NCBI GenBank assembly: GCA_900317345.1 | Contig: ONGK01000007.1 | Span: 1-54,720 of the forward strand | Direction: 5' to 3' | From: an uncultured Bacteroidales bacterium | GTDB lineage: Bacteria; Bacteroidota; Bacteroidia; Bacteroidales; Paludibacteraceae | DNA: 54,720 nucleotides | In this document: positions 42,263 through 52,757 of the stretch, piece by piece | Layout: every line of letters starts with the position of its first letter | Numbering within the stretch: the first letter of the stretch is position 1 | The notes under the pieces: generated by a model | What the model saw: only the letters and a program-made list of their open reading frames with translations | Told to the model about the DNA's origin: nothing | Databases searched by the model: none | Position numbers and translations under genes: made by a program

Positions 42263-43627
42263 ATGCAAACATTACAACAACAATGGGCCCAGTGTCAGAC
42301 CATCCTGGCGGACAATCTGACCAGCAGCGCTTACCAGACTTGGTTCGCGCCCATTGTGCCGTTGCAGTTTGCTGAAGGTGTGCTCGTGCTTCAAGTTAAG
42401 TCGCAATTTGTGGCGGAGTATATCGAGGAGAATTATATTCCTCTGCTCTCTGCTGCTATCTATCGCGTCTTTGGCCAGGGAACGCGTCTGGAATACCGTG
42501 TCTTGATTGATTCTGCTTCCGGTGCTGGCACTATGTTGCCTTCTGTTGCTGCATCTACGCCGCAGAGACCGATGATGAATCCGCAAAGGCCCAATGATCA
42601 TTTTGAGTCGCAGCTCAATATGCTCTACACCTTTGATTCGTTCATCGCTGGTGAGCCTAATAAACTCGCGCGGACGGCGGGAATTGCCATCGCAAAGCAA
42701 CCCGGAGCTACTGCCTTTAACCCGCTTTTCATTTACGGAGGCAGCGGAGTGGGGAAGACCCATTTGGCGAATGCTATCGGAAACCAGGTTGCCGTCTTCA
42801 ACCCCCAGGCACGCGTCTTGTACGTCAGTGCGAACACGTTTAAACTGCAGTACCAGGCCGCAACGAAAGAGAACCGCATTCCCGATTTCCTCAATTTCTA
42901 TCAGTCTATTGATGTCCTCATTGTGGATGATATTCAGTATTTTGCCGGCCTCAAAGGCACGCAGGATACGTTCTTCCACATCTTCAACTATCTGCAGCAG
43001 AGTCGCAAGCAGTTGATTTTTACCTGCGACCGGGCACCGGTGGAGTTGAAGGATATCGAGGAACGGCTTCTCACGCGATTCAAATATGGTCTGACGGCGG
43101 AGATTAAGAAGCCTGACTATCAGTTGCGCAAGAATATCTTGTTGTCCAAGATGCGCCGCGATGGTATCAGCCTTACGGATGATGTGGTGGATTATATCGC
43201 GCAGAATGTGCGTCACTCCGTGCGAGATTTGGAAGGCATTCTCGCTTCTCTCTTGGCGCATTCCACGCTGACGGATGCTGAGATTGATATCAAACTGGCA
43301 GAGAAAGTTGTCAGCCGTATTGTGGCTATTCAGCCGCGTACCATCACTATTGGCGATGTCATCGGCGCGGTGGCGGACCACTATAACTTGCCGGAGAAGG
43401 CTCTTGCAGCGCAGAATAGGTCGCGTGACGTGAGCCAGGCGAGACATGTAGCGGTATATCTCTGTAAGGAGTTAACCAACAGCTCGCTCACCGAGATTGG
43501 CTTTAAGATGGGAAAACGCACGCATGCTACGATATTGCACTCTGTGGCGCTCGTCAAAGAGCAGTTGGAGTACGACCCCGTTATGCGGCAAAATATCTCG
43601 CAGCTTGAAGCAAAACTACACGCCTAA
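42263..43627 (+). CDS. dnaA: Chromosomal replication initiator protein DnaA
   Basis: A 454-residue initiator of standard architecture. Domain I at residues 1-85 includes ATTQTWF-like sequence (SAYQTWFAP). The linker is at 86-115. The AAA+ domain has Walker A GGSGVGKT (159-166) and Walker B VLIVDDIQYF (about 213-222), with the arginine-finger region in LLTRFKYG. Domain IV has the DnaA signature SQARHVAVYLCKEL and TNSSLTEIGFKMGKRTHAT. It binds the origin and melts it. It is convergent with groEL, and a bidirectional terminator lies between. Confidence 0.97.
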   Translation: MQTLQQQWAQCQTILADNLTSSAYQTWFAPIVPLQFAEGVLVLQVKSQFVAEYIEENYIPLLSAAIYRVFGQGTRLEYRVLIDSASGAGTMLPSVAASTPQRPMMNPQRPNDHFESQLNMLYTFDSFIAGEPNKLARTAGIAIAKQPGATAFNPLFIYGGSGVGKTHLANAIGNQVAVFNPQARVLYVSANTFKLQYQAATKENRIPDFLNFYQSIDVLIVDDIQYFAGLKGTQDTFFHIFNYLQQSRKQLIFTCDRAPVELKDIEERLLTRFKYGLTAEIKKPDYQLRKNILLSKMRRDGISLTDDVVDYIAQNVRHSVRDLEGILASLLAHSTLTDAEIDIKLAEKVVSRIVAIQPRTITIGDVIGAVADHYNLPEKALAAQNRSRDVSQARHVAVYLCKELTNSSLTEIGFKMGKRTHATILHSVALVKEQLEYDPVMRQNISQLEAKLHA

Positions 43628-43645
43628 AGCTAACCGCCAACAGTC

Positions 43646-43678
43646 AAAAAAAAAGAGAGCCAACCGGCTCTCTTTTTT

Positions 43679-43680
<2 letters not shown>
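43646..43680. terminator. Bidirectional terminator between dnaA and groEL
   Basis: AAAGAGAGCC, AACC loop, GGCTCTCTTT with A- and T-runs at both outer ends, so it can stop transcription from both convergent genes. Confidence 0.9.
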
Positions 43681-45319
<1,639 letters not shown>

Positions 45320-45324
45320 TTATT

Positions 45325-45384
45325 CTTTTGTCTTTGAGCAGCTTTGCTGCGGTCTTTTGTCTTTTGTCTTTGAGCGAAGCGGTC
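45325..45384. repeat. Palindromic elements, cluster F between groES and groEL
   Basis: CTTTGAGCAGCTTTGCTGCG followed by GTCTTTTGTC, then a short version CTTTGAGCGAAGCGGTC. The stem of the first is GCAGC with GCTGC. The flanks repeat TCTTTTGTC, as in copies B and E. Confidence 0.75.
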
Positions 45385-45385
45385 C

Positions 45386-45661
45386 TTATTTTACAATTGC
45401 CAAAACGTCACTCTGACGCATAATCAGGTATTTCTCGCCGTCCAGTTCAAGTTCTGTACCGGCATATTTGCCGTAGAGCACTTGATCGCCGGCTTTGAGC
45501 ACCATTGCTTCGTCTTTCGTTCCCTCACCTGCTGCGAGTACTTCGCCGCGCAGCGGTTTCTCTTTTGCGCTGTCCGGAATAATGATTCCGCCTACTGTCT
45601 TTTCTTCTGCAGCCGCCGGCTTGATAAGCACGCGGTCTGCTAACGGTTGAATTTTTGCCAT
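45386..45661 (-). CDS. groS: 10 kDa chaperonin GroES
   Basis: A 91-residue co-chaperonin. It has [20 protein letters not shown] at the start, the mobile loop with [13 protein letters not shown], and [20 protein letters not shown] near the end. It caps the GroEL ring. No CIRCE inverted repeat and no TAnnTTTG box are visible upstream, so the promoter and its heat regulation are unclear. The 5' region holds palindromes with ATCATTC repeats. Confidence 0.97.
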   Translation of the reverse strand: MAKIQPLADRVLIKPAAAEEKTVGGIIIPDSAKEKPLRGEVLAAGEGTKDEAMVLKAGDQVLYGKYAGTELELDGEKYLIMRQSDVLAIVK

Positions 45662-45688
45662 AGTATATAATTTTTTAATTCATAATTT

Positions 45689-45752
45689 CCATCATTCTAT
45701 CATTCGGCAGCTCTGCTTCCATCATTCAGCAAGCTTTGCTTGCATCATTCAT
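45689..45752. repeat. ATCATTC repeats separated by small palindromes
   Basis: ATCATTC or TATCATTC occurs at 45690, 45698, 45721 and 45744. Between the later copies lie GGCAGCTCTGCTTCC and AGCAAGCTTTGCTTGC, the second a perfect GCAAGC/GCTTGC hairpin. The layout differs from the TTTGAGC element but follows the same idea. The rest of 45753-45826 holds only a CTGCCATTTTGGCAG palindrome at 45787-45801. Confidence 0.6.
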
Positions 45753-45826
45753 CTATTTTCAAATTCCGTGCCAAACATCTGTTGTCTGCCATTTTGGCAG
45801 TCTTTGGCATCTTGCGCGTTCGGAGG

Positions 45827-45914
45827 TCTCTGTAAAGCACTACAAACTTCGTGGGAAACTATAAACCTCATATAAAGCTCATATAAACCTCATTCAAAGC
45901 TCATATAAACTAAA
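45827..45914. repeat. Array of eight 11-bp units between groES and the AddA-like gene
   Basis: Units run in phase from TCTCTGTAAAG through CACTACAAACT and TCGTGGGAAAC to TATAAACCTCA, TATAAAGCTCA, TATAAACCTCA, TTCAAAGCTCA and TATAAACTAAA. The last five are clearly repeated; the first three are degenerate but keep the AA at positions 8 to 9. Confidence 0.7.
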
Positions 45915-45990
45915 CTATATATTTTTCACATCGGGAAAATATCTATGCAGACATTTTTCTTCCAAATCTTTTGACAAAAAACGAATCAGT

Positions 45991-46022
45991 CTTGCATATG
46001 TCAAAAAAATATCGTACCTTTG
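45991..46022 (+). promoter_or_regulatory. Bacteroidota promoter of the AddAB-like pair
   Basis: CTTG at 45991-45994, 20 bases, TACCTTTG at 46015-46022. It rules out the TTG at 46020 as start. Confidence 0.82.
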
Positions 46023-46046
46023 CAGGCGCAAAGGTCTTTTACCGAT

Positions 46047-49000
46047 ATGACGAATGAACAACTGATTAACACACACCAACCTGTTACGGTCTGCAGCGCT
46101 TCGGCTGGAACAGGCAAAACCTACACCCTGGCGGCGTATTATGTCGGTCTGTTGCTGTCAGGAGAGGATTACCGCTCTATTCTTGCTATCACCTTCACGA
46201 ATAAGGCTACGGCGGAGATGAGCGAGCGTATCATCGGCTATCTGCATAGCATCTCCCAAGGAGGCGAGCGTGATTTCCTGGCGCTCGCAAGGCGCTTCAT
46301 GATTCGTGACGCACAGGCGCCGGATGCTGAACTCGCCCAGAGGGCGGGGAACTGCTTCCGGAAGATGCTTCTTGATTATGATAATGTGCAGGTGATGACG
46401 ATCGACTCCTTCTTGCAAACGCTCCTGAGCGGCCTGGCGAGTATTCTTCACCGTAGTGCCGGACTCACAACCGAATTGGATGTCGATCATGTAATCGAGC
46501 AGGCGGTAGACCGTTTATTGACCACCGATATGACGGCTGAGGACCGAACCATCATTGAGGATTATATGCGCCTCAAACTGGACCGGGAGTCGCAGTGGGA
46601 TGTGCGCCAGAGCCTCTGTGCCTTGGCCAAAGAGCTATATAACGAATCGGTGCAAGTGCTCGATGCGGAGGGCAAGATTCTCTTCGATGCGGCGTCTATC
46701 GCGCGCCGGCGCGAGGCCCTGGAGAACCTCTGGAATGCTAATAAGGACCTCGAGACCTTGCGAACGCTCCTCCAGCATTGCAACCCTGAGAATTATAATC
46801 GCTATACCCGTTGTGCCTACGAGCGCCTCTGCCGAAGCGTCAAAGACCCGCAGAAGATTTCTGCGGCAGACCGTTTCCGGGGCGTGAGCGGCAAGAATTG
46901 CAATGCCGACGAGATGGCGCAAGCCTCTGAACTGGCAGCGCGCCTCAATCGCTTGTATAACACCATTCAGCTTTCCATCCGTTTTAGCCGTGATATGGAG
47001 CTGATGGGCTCTTTGCAAGCGCTCGTCATCAGCAGCCTGACGGAGAAAAACAGTGCCCTGCTGGCGCAGACGGCAAGCACGCTCAGCCGCGCTCTCAAGG
47101 GCGGAGACGCCGATTTTATACTCGAGAAAGCGGGTATCCGTTATAAGCATATCCTCATCGATGAGTTTCAGGATACCAGCCGCTTGCAATGGAGTGTTAT
47201 CAACCAGCTGGTCATGGATGTCTTGGCCGGTGCCGGACACACGCTGCTCATCGTCGGCGATATCAAGCAGTCCATCTATCGATGGAGAAACGGTGACTGG
47301 CATATCATGGATGCACTCTCTGCTCATCCGCAGCGCAACCGGGCCTTCACCTCGCTCACCAAGAACTACCGAAGCAGCGAAGAGGTCGTCCGTTTCAATC
47401 TCTCGCTCTTCAAGCATATCATAGATACGTATCCCGCCGATGCGGATGAGAAAAGTCTTATGGAACGCATCTACGGCGAGGATTTTACCCCGGATACGCT
47501 CAGCCGCTTCTATCAGGCGGACAAGAAACCCGGAGGATATGTGCGGTTCCGCGCCTTCCCAAAGGGAACGAAGGAGCAGCTCGCCTATGATATGTTCGAT
47601 GCCATGGAGGAGCTCTTGAGCAAAGGCGCCTCCGCGCGCGATATGATGATTCTTGTGCGCGAGAAGAAAGAGGCTGTCTTCATCACAGACCTGCACGCCA
47701 TGCTCGATAAAGGCCAATATCCGCATCTCTCGGACGTCCACATCGTCTCGGCGGATAGTTTCCTGCTGGAGGCGTCGCAGGCTGTCAGAACGGTTATCGC
47801 CGGTCTGAAAATGGTGGTGAAGAACGATGAAGTGGCGGCCAAATATATTGAGATGGTGACGGGAAGCACCCGTTCCATTGCGCTCATCCGACAGCGTATT
47901 ACCGGCAAAACACCGCTGTACGAGGCGATGTGTGAGCTGATTCGGATTCTCATTGCCGATGAGCAAGGCCAGTACCACGGCTCCGAAACGGCGTATATCA
48001 ACAATCTGCTGGACCGCACACGGGATTATGTCAGCGCTTATGGAAGCCATATCGGCGATTTCCTCGTCTATTGGGAGGACACCATGCATTCCAAGCCCAT
48101 TCCCGCTTCTTCCACTGATGCGATACGTATCCTTACCGTCCATGCCAGCAAAGGTCTGCAGGCGCAGACGCTCTTTGTGCCCTTCTGTACATGGACCAGG
48201 GAAGCTGGCAAGCATACTGAGAAGATTTGGTGTCAGATAGCGGATGACATCTGCGATGACAAGGACTTCATCCCTGTTCAGGATGGCTCGGAAATGGCGG
48301 ATTCTGCCTATTGGCCGGAATATGAAGCGGAGCACGTCAACATGCGTATAGATAATCTGAATATGCTGTATGTCGCGCTCACCAGAGCGGAGGATAACCT
48401 CTATATTTCCACGATGTATTCGGTGCGGGCGGATGGCAAGATGGGCGTTTGCAATCATGTCGGACGCTATATCATGGATTTTGCCGACGGCGATGAATAC
48501 GAGGCGGGAACGCCTGTCGTGAGCACCAAGAAAGCCAAAGAGCAGGCCGGAACACAATATGCCGAACTATGGGCGAACAGCGAGCAGGTGCGTTTCATCC
48601 AGTCGCAGGAAGGTGCCTTGTACACCGATTATGGAGAGGAATCGTACCGCCGTGTCGCGCGAATGGACGAAGGCACGCTCTGCCACGAGATATTCGCGCA
48701 TCTGCACAAGGCGGATGAACTGGAGCACGTGCTCGATGATTTCGAGAGCCGCGGAGAGATTGCGTCCAAGGAGCAGAAGCAAATGCTCAGGGATCTCATC
48801 TCGTCCGCATGGACCGGAAGTGATGAGATGCGGGACTGGTTCACAGCGCCATGGCAGCTCAAGCTCGAAGAAGCGATTTATATCGACCATCGCGAGTTGA
48901 GACCGGACCGTGTGATGATTAATCCCGAAACGAACGAAGCCGTCGTGCTCGATTATAAGTTCGGTATCTGGGAAGACAGATATATACAGCAGGTACGCGA

Positions 49001-49100
49001 ATACATGGAGGCCCTGCAACGGATGGGCCATAGTCCCGTGCGAGGATACCTCTGGTTCGCTCGTACCAACAAATTAGTCCCCGTAACCCCAAACACATAA
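46047..49100 (+). CDS. UvrD/Rep family helicase-nuclease, AddA/RecB-like
   Basis: A 1017-residue superfamily 1A helicase starting at ATG 46047 (MTNEQLINTHQPVTVCSASA). Walker A is SASAGTGKTYTLAA; motif Ia ITFTNKATAEM; motif II LIDEFQDTSRLQW; motif III GDIKQSIYRWRNGD; motif IV and later LTVHASKGLQAQTL; motif VI YVALTRAEDNLYIS. The C-terminal 170 residues end with a PD-(D/E)xK-like nuclease fold (LCHEIFAHLHKADEL, then AVVLDYKFG). With the next gene it should form an AddAB-type enzyme that processes double-strand breaks for RecA. Annotation as exodeoxyribonuclease V beta would be equivalent. Confidence 0.9.
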   Translation: MTNEQLINTHQPVTVCSASAGTGKTYTLAAYYVGLLLSGEDYRSILAITFTNKATAEMSERIIGYLHSISQGGERDFLALARRFMIRDAQAPDAELAQRAGNCFRKMLLDYDNVQVMTIDSFLQTLLSGLASILHRSAGLTTELDVDHVIEQAVDRLLTTDMTAEDRTIIEDYMRLKLDRESQWDVRQSLCALAKELYNESVQVLDAEGKILFDAASIARRREALENLWNANKDLETLRTLLQHCNPENYNRYTRCAYERLCRSVKDPQKISAADRFRGVSGKNCNADEMAQASELAARLNRLYNTIQLSIRFSRDMELMGSLQALVISSLTEKNSALLAQTASTLSRALKGGDADFILEKAGIRYKHILIDEFQDTSRLQWSVINQLVMDVLAGAGHTLLIVGDIKQSIYRWRNGDWHIMDALSAHPQRNRAFTSLTKNYRSSEEVVRFNLSLFKHIIDTYPADADEKSLMERIYGEDFTPDTLSRFYQADKKPGGYVRFRAFPKGTKEQLAYDMFDAMEELLSKGASARDMMILVREKKEAVFITDLHAMLDKGQYPHLSDVHIVSADSFLLEASQAVRTVIAGLKMVVKNDEVAAKYIEMVTGSTRSIALIRQRITGKTPLYEAMCELIRILIADEQGQYHGSETAYINNLLDRTRDYVSAYGSHIGDFLVYWEDTMHSKPIPASSTDAIRILTVHASKGLQAQTLFVPFCTWTREAGKHTEKIWCQIADDICDDKDFIPVQDGSEMADSAYWPEYEAEHVNMRIDNLNMLYVALTRAEDNLYISTMYSVRADGKMGVCNHVGRYIMDFADGDEYEAGTPVVSTKKAKEQAGTQYAELWANSEQVRFIQSQEGALYTDYGEESYRRVARMDEGTLCHEIFAHLHKADELEHVLDDFESRGEIASKEQKQMLRDLISSAWTGSDEMRDWFTAPWQLKLEEAIYIDHRELRPDRVMINPETNEAVVLDYKFGIWEDRYIQQVREYMEALQRMGHSPVRGYLWFARTNKLVPVTPNT

Positions 49101-49104
49101 CAAC

Positions 49105-51879
49105 ATGCCAATTGCCTCTTTCTTACATCAGACCGCTCTGTCCATCATACAGACCATCGACTGGCAGCAGTTAAGCCGCACCACACTTGTCCTTCCTTCT
49201 CATCGCGCCGGACTGGTACTCAAGGATGAATTGCTGCGACTCCAGCAGGAGCGGCAGGCGCAAGCCGTCTGGGCGCCGCAAGTGCAGACGCTCACTCAAC
49301 TGCAGGATGCGCTCAGCCCGCTTTACGCCGAGGATGAACTAATGACTATCGTCCGCCTGTACAAGCACTATCGGCGCCTCAACGAAGGCGATACCGACCT
49401 TATGCCGCTTGATATGTTCTATGGATGGGGACGGCAGATGCTGGCCGATTTTACGAATGTCGATGCCTCGATGCCGCAAGCAGAAGTGCAGAATTTCTTT
49501 GAGAACACCGTTGCGGCGCACGAATTGGCGGACTGGCACTTGGACCCCGATACCGAAGAACGCCTTCGGGCATTGCTCCCGGATGCACAAGGCGCTGAAT
49601 ACAAGGCGCAGGCGGATTCGGTACGGGCGCAGTATGAGCATCTATGGAGGCAGATTTATCAGCTCTATACGGCTCTGCGAAGCGAGATGGAGCTGCAGCA
49701 GAAAGGATATCCCGGCATGCGCCAGCGTGCTGTCATCGAGCATTGGGACGATGAATATGTGCAATCCAAGCTGGCCGGACGTACGTATATCTTTGTCGGT
49801 TTCAACTATCTCCTCCCTGTCGAGCGCGATATGATGATGCGCCTCCGCGATGCCAACCAGGCGCTCTTCTATTGGGATTTTGTCACCAATTTTGAGACGA
49901 ACACCAAGGCATTCTCCTTTGCCGAACTCAATAGTGGTATCTTAGGCAGCGCTTTGCCGCCTAGAGCACCGCTTACCGGCAATCCTGCCTCCGTCACCCT
50001 TGTCTCGTGCGTCTCGAGAGAGGCGCAGGCTCAGTATGTGCATCGCTGGCTGCAGGAGAACTACACCGAGAAAGGGCAGAAAGTGGGGGTGGTTATTTGT
50101 GATGAAACCATGCTCGAATCTGTCATCTATACCCTGCCGCCAATCACCTTGCTCGGGCAGACAGAACCCGAACCGGTGAATATAACCAAAGGATTCCCGC
50201 TGCGCAATACTGCGGTCTATGCACGCGTACTCAAATGGTTGGGAGACAGGCAGAGAGGAAAGGCAGATGATGTCGTCACGCCCGAACTCATCGACCGGAT
50301 GCTCTCCGAGGTCTTCACTCCGGATACGGAAATTGCGGCACCCGCTGATGCCGGAAACGCCTCGCTCTCTTGGCAGGAACTGCTCATCTTCGAGTCCGAA
50401 TATCAGACGCGAAAGATAGCTAACCAGATGCGTCTGCTCATTGCTAATGGCATTGATAATGTGCCGTTTACGCTCAAACTCCTGCGCTTGTTGATGCGTC
50501 GGACCATGGAGAATGTCACTATGCCGTTCCATGGAGAACCCGTCACGGATATGCAGGTTATGGGTGTGCTCGAGACGCGTCTGCTCGATTTCGACAAACT
50601 GCTCCTGCTCAATGTCGAGGAAGGGATTATTCCGCAGCGCAAGAATGACTGCAGTTTCATTCCGTTCTATCTGCGCAAGGCCTATCATATGCAGACCTCG
50701 GATGAGCGGGCTACGGTCTATGCCTATAATTTCTTCCGCCTGCTTACGCGCGCCGGCCATTCAACGCTCCTGTATGCCTCGGCGGACACGGCTGAGGGAG
50801 GAAAAGGAATGTCGCGCTTTGTCATGCAGATCCTCTATTCGCCTGAATTCAAGGTCGAGAAGCAATATCTTCAGGAGCAGGGTACCCTCGCTGCCCGGAC
50901 GGATATATCTACGGCCATGACGGAGAAACTGCAACTCAAACGCCTCTCGCCCAGCGCTCTGAATACCTATATCTCCTGCCCCCGCAGTTTCTATCTGCAG
51001 TACGTCCTCGGATTGCGGCCGAAGGAAGAGGAGGCTACGCTCTTCAAGGCCAATACGCTCGGCTCGTTCGTCCATCATTCCATGGAGTATCTCTATCGCA
51101 CATGCTTGCATTGCGATAACGTCCATCCCGTGCGTGTGCAGCCCGAGCAAATAGAGGCTATGCGGACCGATGAAGCGCTCCTTGACGAGGCGCTCGCGTA
51201 CGCATATGTGGAGATGAATAAGGAGTGGCTCAGGGATCATCCGGACGAGCCGGACCATTTTGTGCCCAACCATCATCTGGGCGAGAATGTGATCATCAAA
51301 GGCTATGTGTCCAATATCCTGGAGCGCGACTGCAGGGATGCGAAAATCGGTCTGCAGATATATATGCTTGAGCAGCGTCTCACTTTCCGCGTGCCCATTG
51401 ACGGAGTAGGGGAGATTGAGGTGGGAGGAAACATCGACCGTCTCGATATCTTCGGACCGGAAGGAAACGAATGCTTGCGCGTGATTGATTATAAATCAGG
51501 TGGTTATAGCGATACCACGCATGCGGATAAGATGTCTGCGGCATGGGATGAGATGATGGAGAGCGATGAGAAAGGATATGTCCGCCAGACCCTTATTTAC
51601 AGCCACGCCGTCATGCTCAAGGACCAAACCGGCTTGCGCATCGAGCCGAACCTCTTCTTCTGCCGCCGTAAGCTGATAGATATCACCGCCACCACTATTG
51701 ATGTCGAGCAGCAGCCCGTCACCGATTATCGGCAGATTAGCGACCAGTTCTATCTCGCCTTGCAGGATAAAATCAGGCTCATTTTCTCTGCTACCGATTT
51801 CCCGCCCTGCGATGAAGGCAAATGTCCCTCTTTCTGTCCGTTCTTTATGCTCTGCGGACGCAAATCGACGGAGTTCTGA
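49105..51879 (+). CDS. PD-(D/E)xK nuclease family protein, AddB-like
   Basis: A 924-residue partner of the preceding helicase, starting 4 bases after its stop. The N-terminal part is an inactivated helicase-like fold: LPSHRAGLVLKDELL stands where AddB has a degenerate P-loop. The C-terminal nuclease domain has LSPSALNTYISCPRSFYLQY, then GGNIDRLDI and VIDYKSGG with the catalytic Asp and Lys. Four cysteines typical of the AddB iron-sulfur cluster are seen: one in SCPRSF and three in CDEGKCPSFCPFFMLC. It resects DNA ends together with AddA. The family varies a lot, so names differ between databases. Confidence 0.88.
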   Translation: MPIASFLHQTALSIIQTIDWQQLSRTTLVLPSHRAGLVLKDELLRLQQERQAQAVWAPQVQTLTQLQDALSPLYAEDELMTIVRLYKHYRRLNEGDTDLMPLDMFYGWGRQMLADFTNVDASMPQAEVQNFFENTVAAHELADWHLDPDTEERLRALLPDAQGAEYKAQADSVRAQYEHLWRQIYQLYTALRSEMELQQKGYPGMRQRAVIEHWDDEYVQSKLAGRTYIFVGFNYLLPVERDMMMRLRDANQALFYWDFVTNFETNTKAFSFAELNSGILGSALPPRAPLTGNPASVTLVSCVSREAQAQYVHRWLQENYTEKGQKVGVVICDETMLESVIYTLPPITLLGQTEPEPVNITKGFPLRNTAVYARVLKWLGDRQRGKADDVVTPELIDRMLSEVFTPDTEIAAPADAGNASLSWQELLIFESEYQTRKIANQMRLLIANGIDNVPFTLKLLRLLMRRTMENVTMPFHGEPVTDMQVMGVLETRLLDFDKLLLLNVEEGIIPQRKNDCSFIPFYLRKAYHMQTSDERATVYAYNFFRLLTRAGHSTLLYASADTAEGGKGMSRFVMQILYSPEFKVEKQYLQEQGTLAARTDISTAMTEKLQLKRLSPSALNTYISCPRSFYLQYVLGLRPKEEEATLFKANTLGSFVHHSMEYLYRTCLHCDNVHPVRVQPEQIEAMRTDEALLDEALAYAYVEMNKEWLRDHPDEPDHFVPNHHLGENVIIKGYVSNILERDCRDAKIGLQIYMLEQRLTFRVPIDGVGEIEVGGNIDRLDIFGPEGNECLRVIDYKSGGYSDTTHADKMSAAWDEMMESDEKGYVRQTLIYSHAVMLKDQTGLRIEPNLFFCRRKLIDITATTIDVEQQPVTDYRQISDQFYLALQDKIRLIFSATDFPPCDEGKCPSFCPFFMLCGRKSTEF

Positions 51880-52757
51880 TGACTGAGACAACCCAATATT
51901 ACCGGGTGGCGGACCTTCCGTTTGCCATAGAGGCAAGGCCTGAGCACTTTACCTTACTGCCGAATTATGCGCCGTTCATCGCAGATGCGGATGCTTCTCC
52001 GATGTTCGTCCTGCATGTATCCGAAGAGGCTTTTCCGGATATGGAGGGCTGGGAGCATATGCATACCGAATCGTCCGAACCCTCTCTGCCGCGTGTAGAG
52101 ATATACCGCCGCGCGGGCGAATGGCTGTTTCGCCTCGCATATACACGGGATGGAGATATCGTTGCTGTTTTGCATACCGATGCCGATTGGAGCAATGTCA
52201 CGCTCTCGCTCCGGCACGAGGCATTGCGCTTTGCCGTTGATTCTGCGGCGATGATGTCCTATGCATGCTGCGCAGCGCCGCATCGCGCACTGCTTTTCCA
52301 TGCTTCTGCCGTCATGCGTAGCGGGAAGGGATTTCTCTTCCTCGGCCGCTCCGGAACAGGTAAGAGCACCCACTCGCAGCTGTGGCTGAGCGCTTTTCCA
52401 GAGGCAGAACTGCTCAACGATGACAACCCTGTTGTGCGCATCCTGCCCGATGACTGTGTGCAGGTCTATGGCTCGCCGTGGAGCGGAAAAACACCCTGCT
52501 ATCGCAATCTCTCCGTCCCAGTCGCTGCGCTCGTCCAGCTGCAGCAAGCGCCATCCAATGCCATATGTCCGCTGAAAATGACGCAGGCCTATCCCTTCCT
52601 CCTGTCCTCTGTCAACGGACTCAAACTCGTTCCGGCAATAATGGACCGGCTGTACGACACTATCGCACAGCTCCTTGGGCATTGTAAGGTATATAAGCTG
52701 GATTGTCTGCCTAATCTTGAGGCGGCACAGTTATGCGCTCAAACGTGTTTATCTTAG
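51879..52757 (+). CDS. HPr kinase-like P-loop protein
   Basis: A 292-residue protein starting at ATG 51879, which overlaps the nuclease stop as TGATG. The first 130 residues are a beta-rich domain of unknown role. Then comes HASAVMRSGKGFLFLGRSGT followed by GKSTHSQLW, with a P-loop at about 156-164, and LLNDDNPVVRILPDD, where HprK has the catalytic and metal-binding residues. The pattern matches the HprK C-terminal kinase domain and the related PEP-carboxykinase-like kinases found in Bacteroidales. No HPr or PTS gene is nearby, so the target is unknown. Its end overlaps the convergent mtaB gene by 47 bases. Confidence 0.7.
   Translation: MTETTQYYRVADLPFAIEARPEHFTLLPNYAPFIADADASPMFVLHVSEEAFPDMEGWEHMHTESSEPSLPRVEIYRRAGEWLFRLAYTRDGDIVAVLHTDADWSNVTLSLRHEALRFAVDSAAMMSYACCAAPHRALLFHASAVMRSGKGFLFLGRSGTGKSTHSQLWLSAFPEAELLNDDNPVVRILPDDCVQVYGSPWSGKTPCYRNLSVPVAALVQLQQAPSNAICPLKMTQAYPFLLSSVNGLKLVPAIMDRLYDTIAQLLGHCKVYKLDCLPNLEAAQLCAQTCLS

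Noticed and set aside
42272-43447. 391-codon minus-strand frame inside dnaA
   Set aside because: Shadow of a strongly conserved gene; no domain, no promoter.
45662-45826. CIRCE heat-shock operator upstream of groES
   Set aside because: No TTAGCACTC / GAGTGCTAA pair could be found on either strand.
46635-48557. 640-codon open frame on the minus strand inside the AddA-like gene
   Set aside because: It mirrors the helicase gene, has no recognisable domain, and the plus-strand frame holds all helicase motifs.
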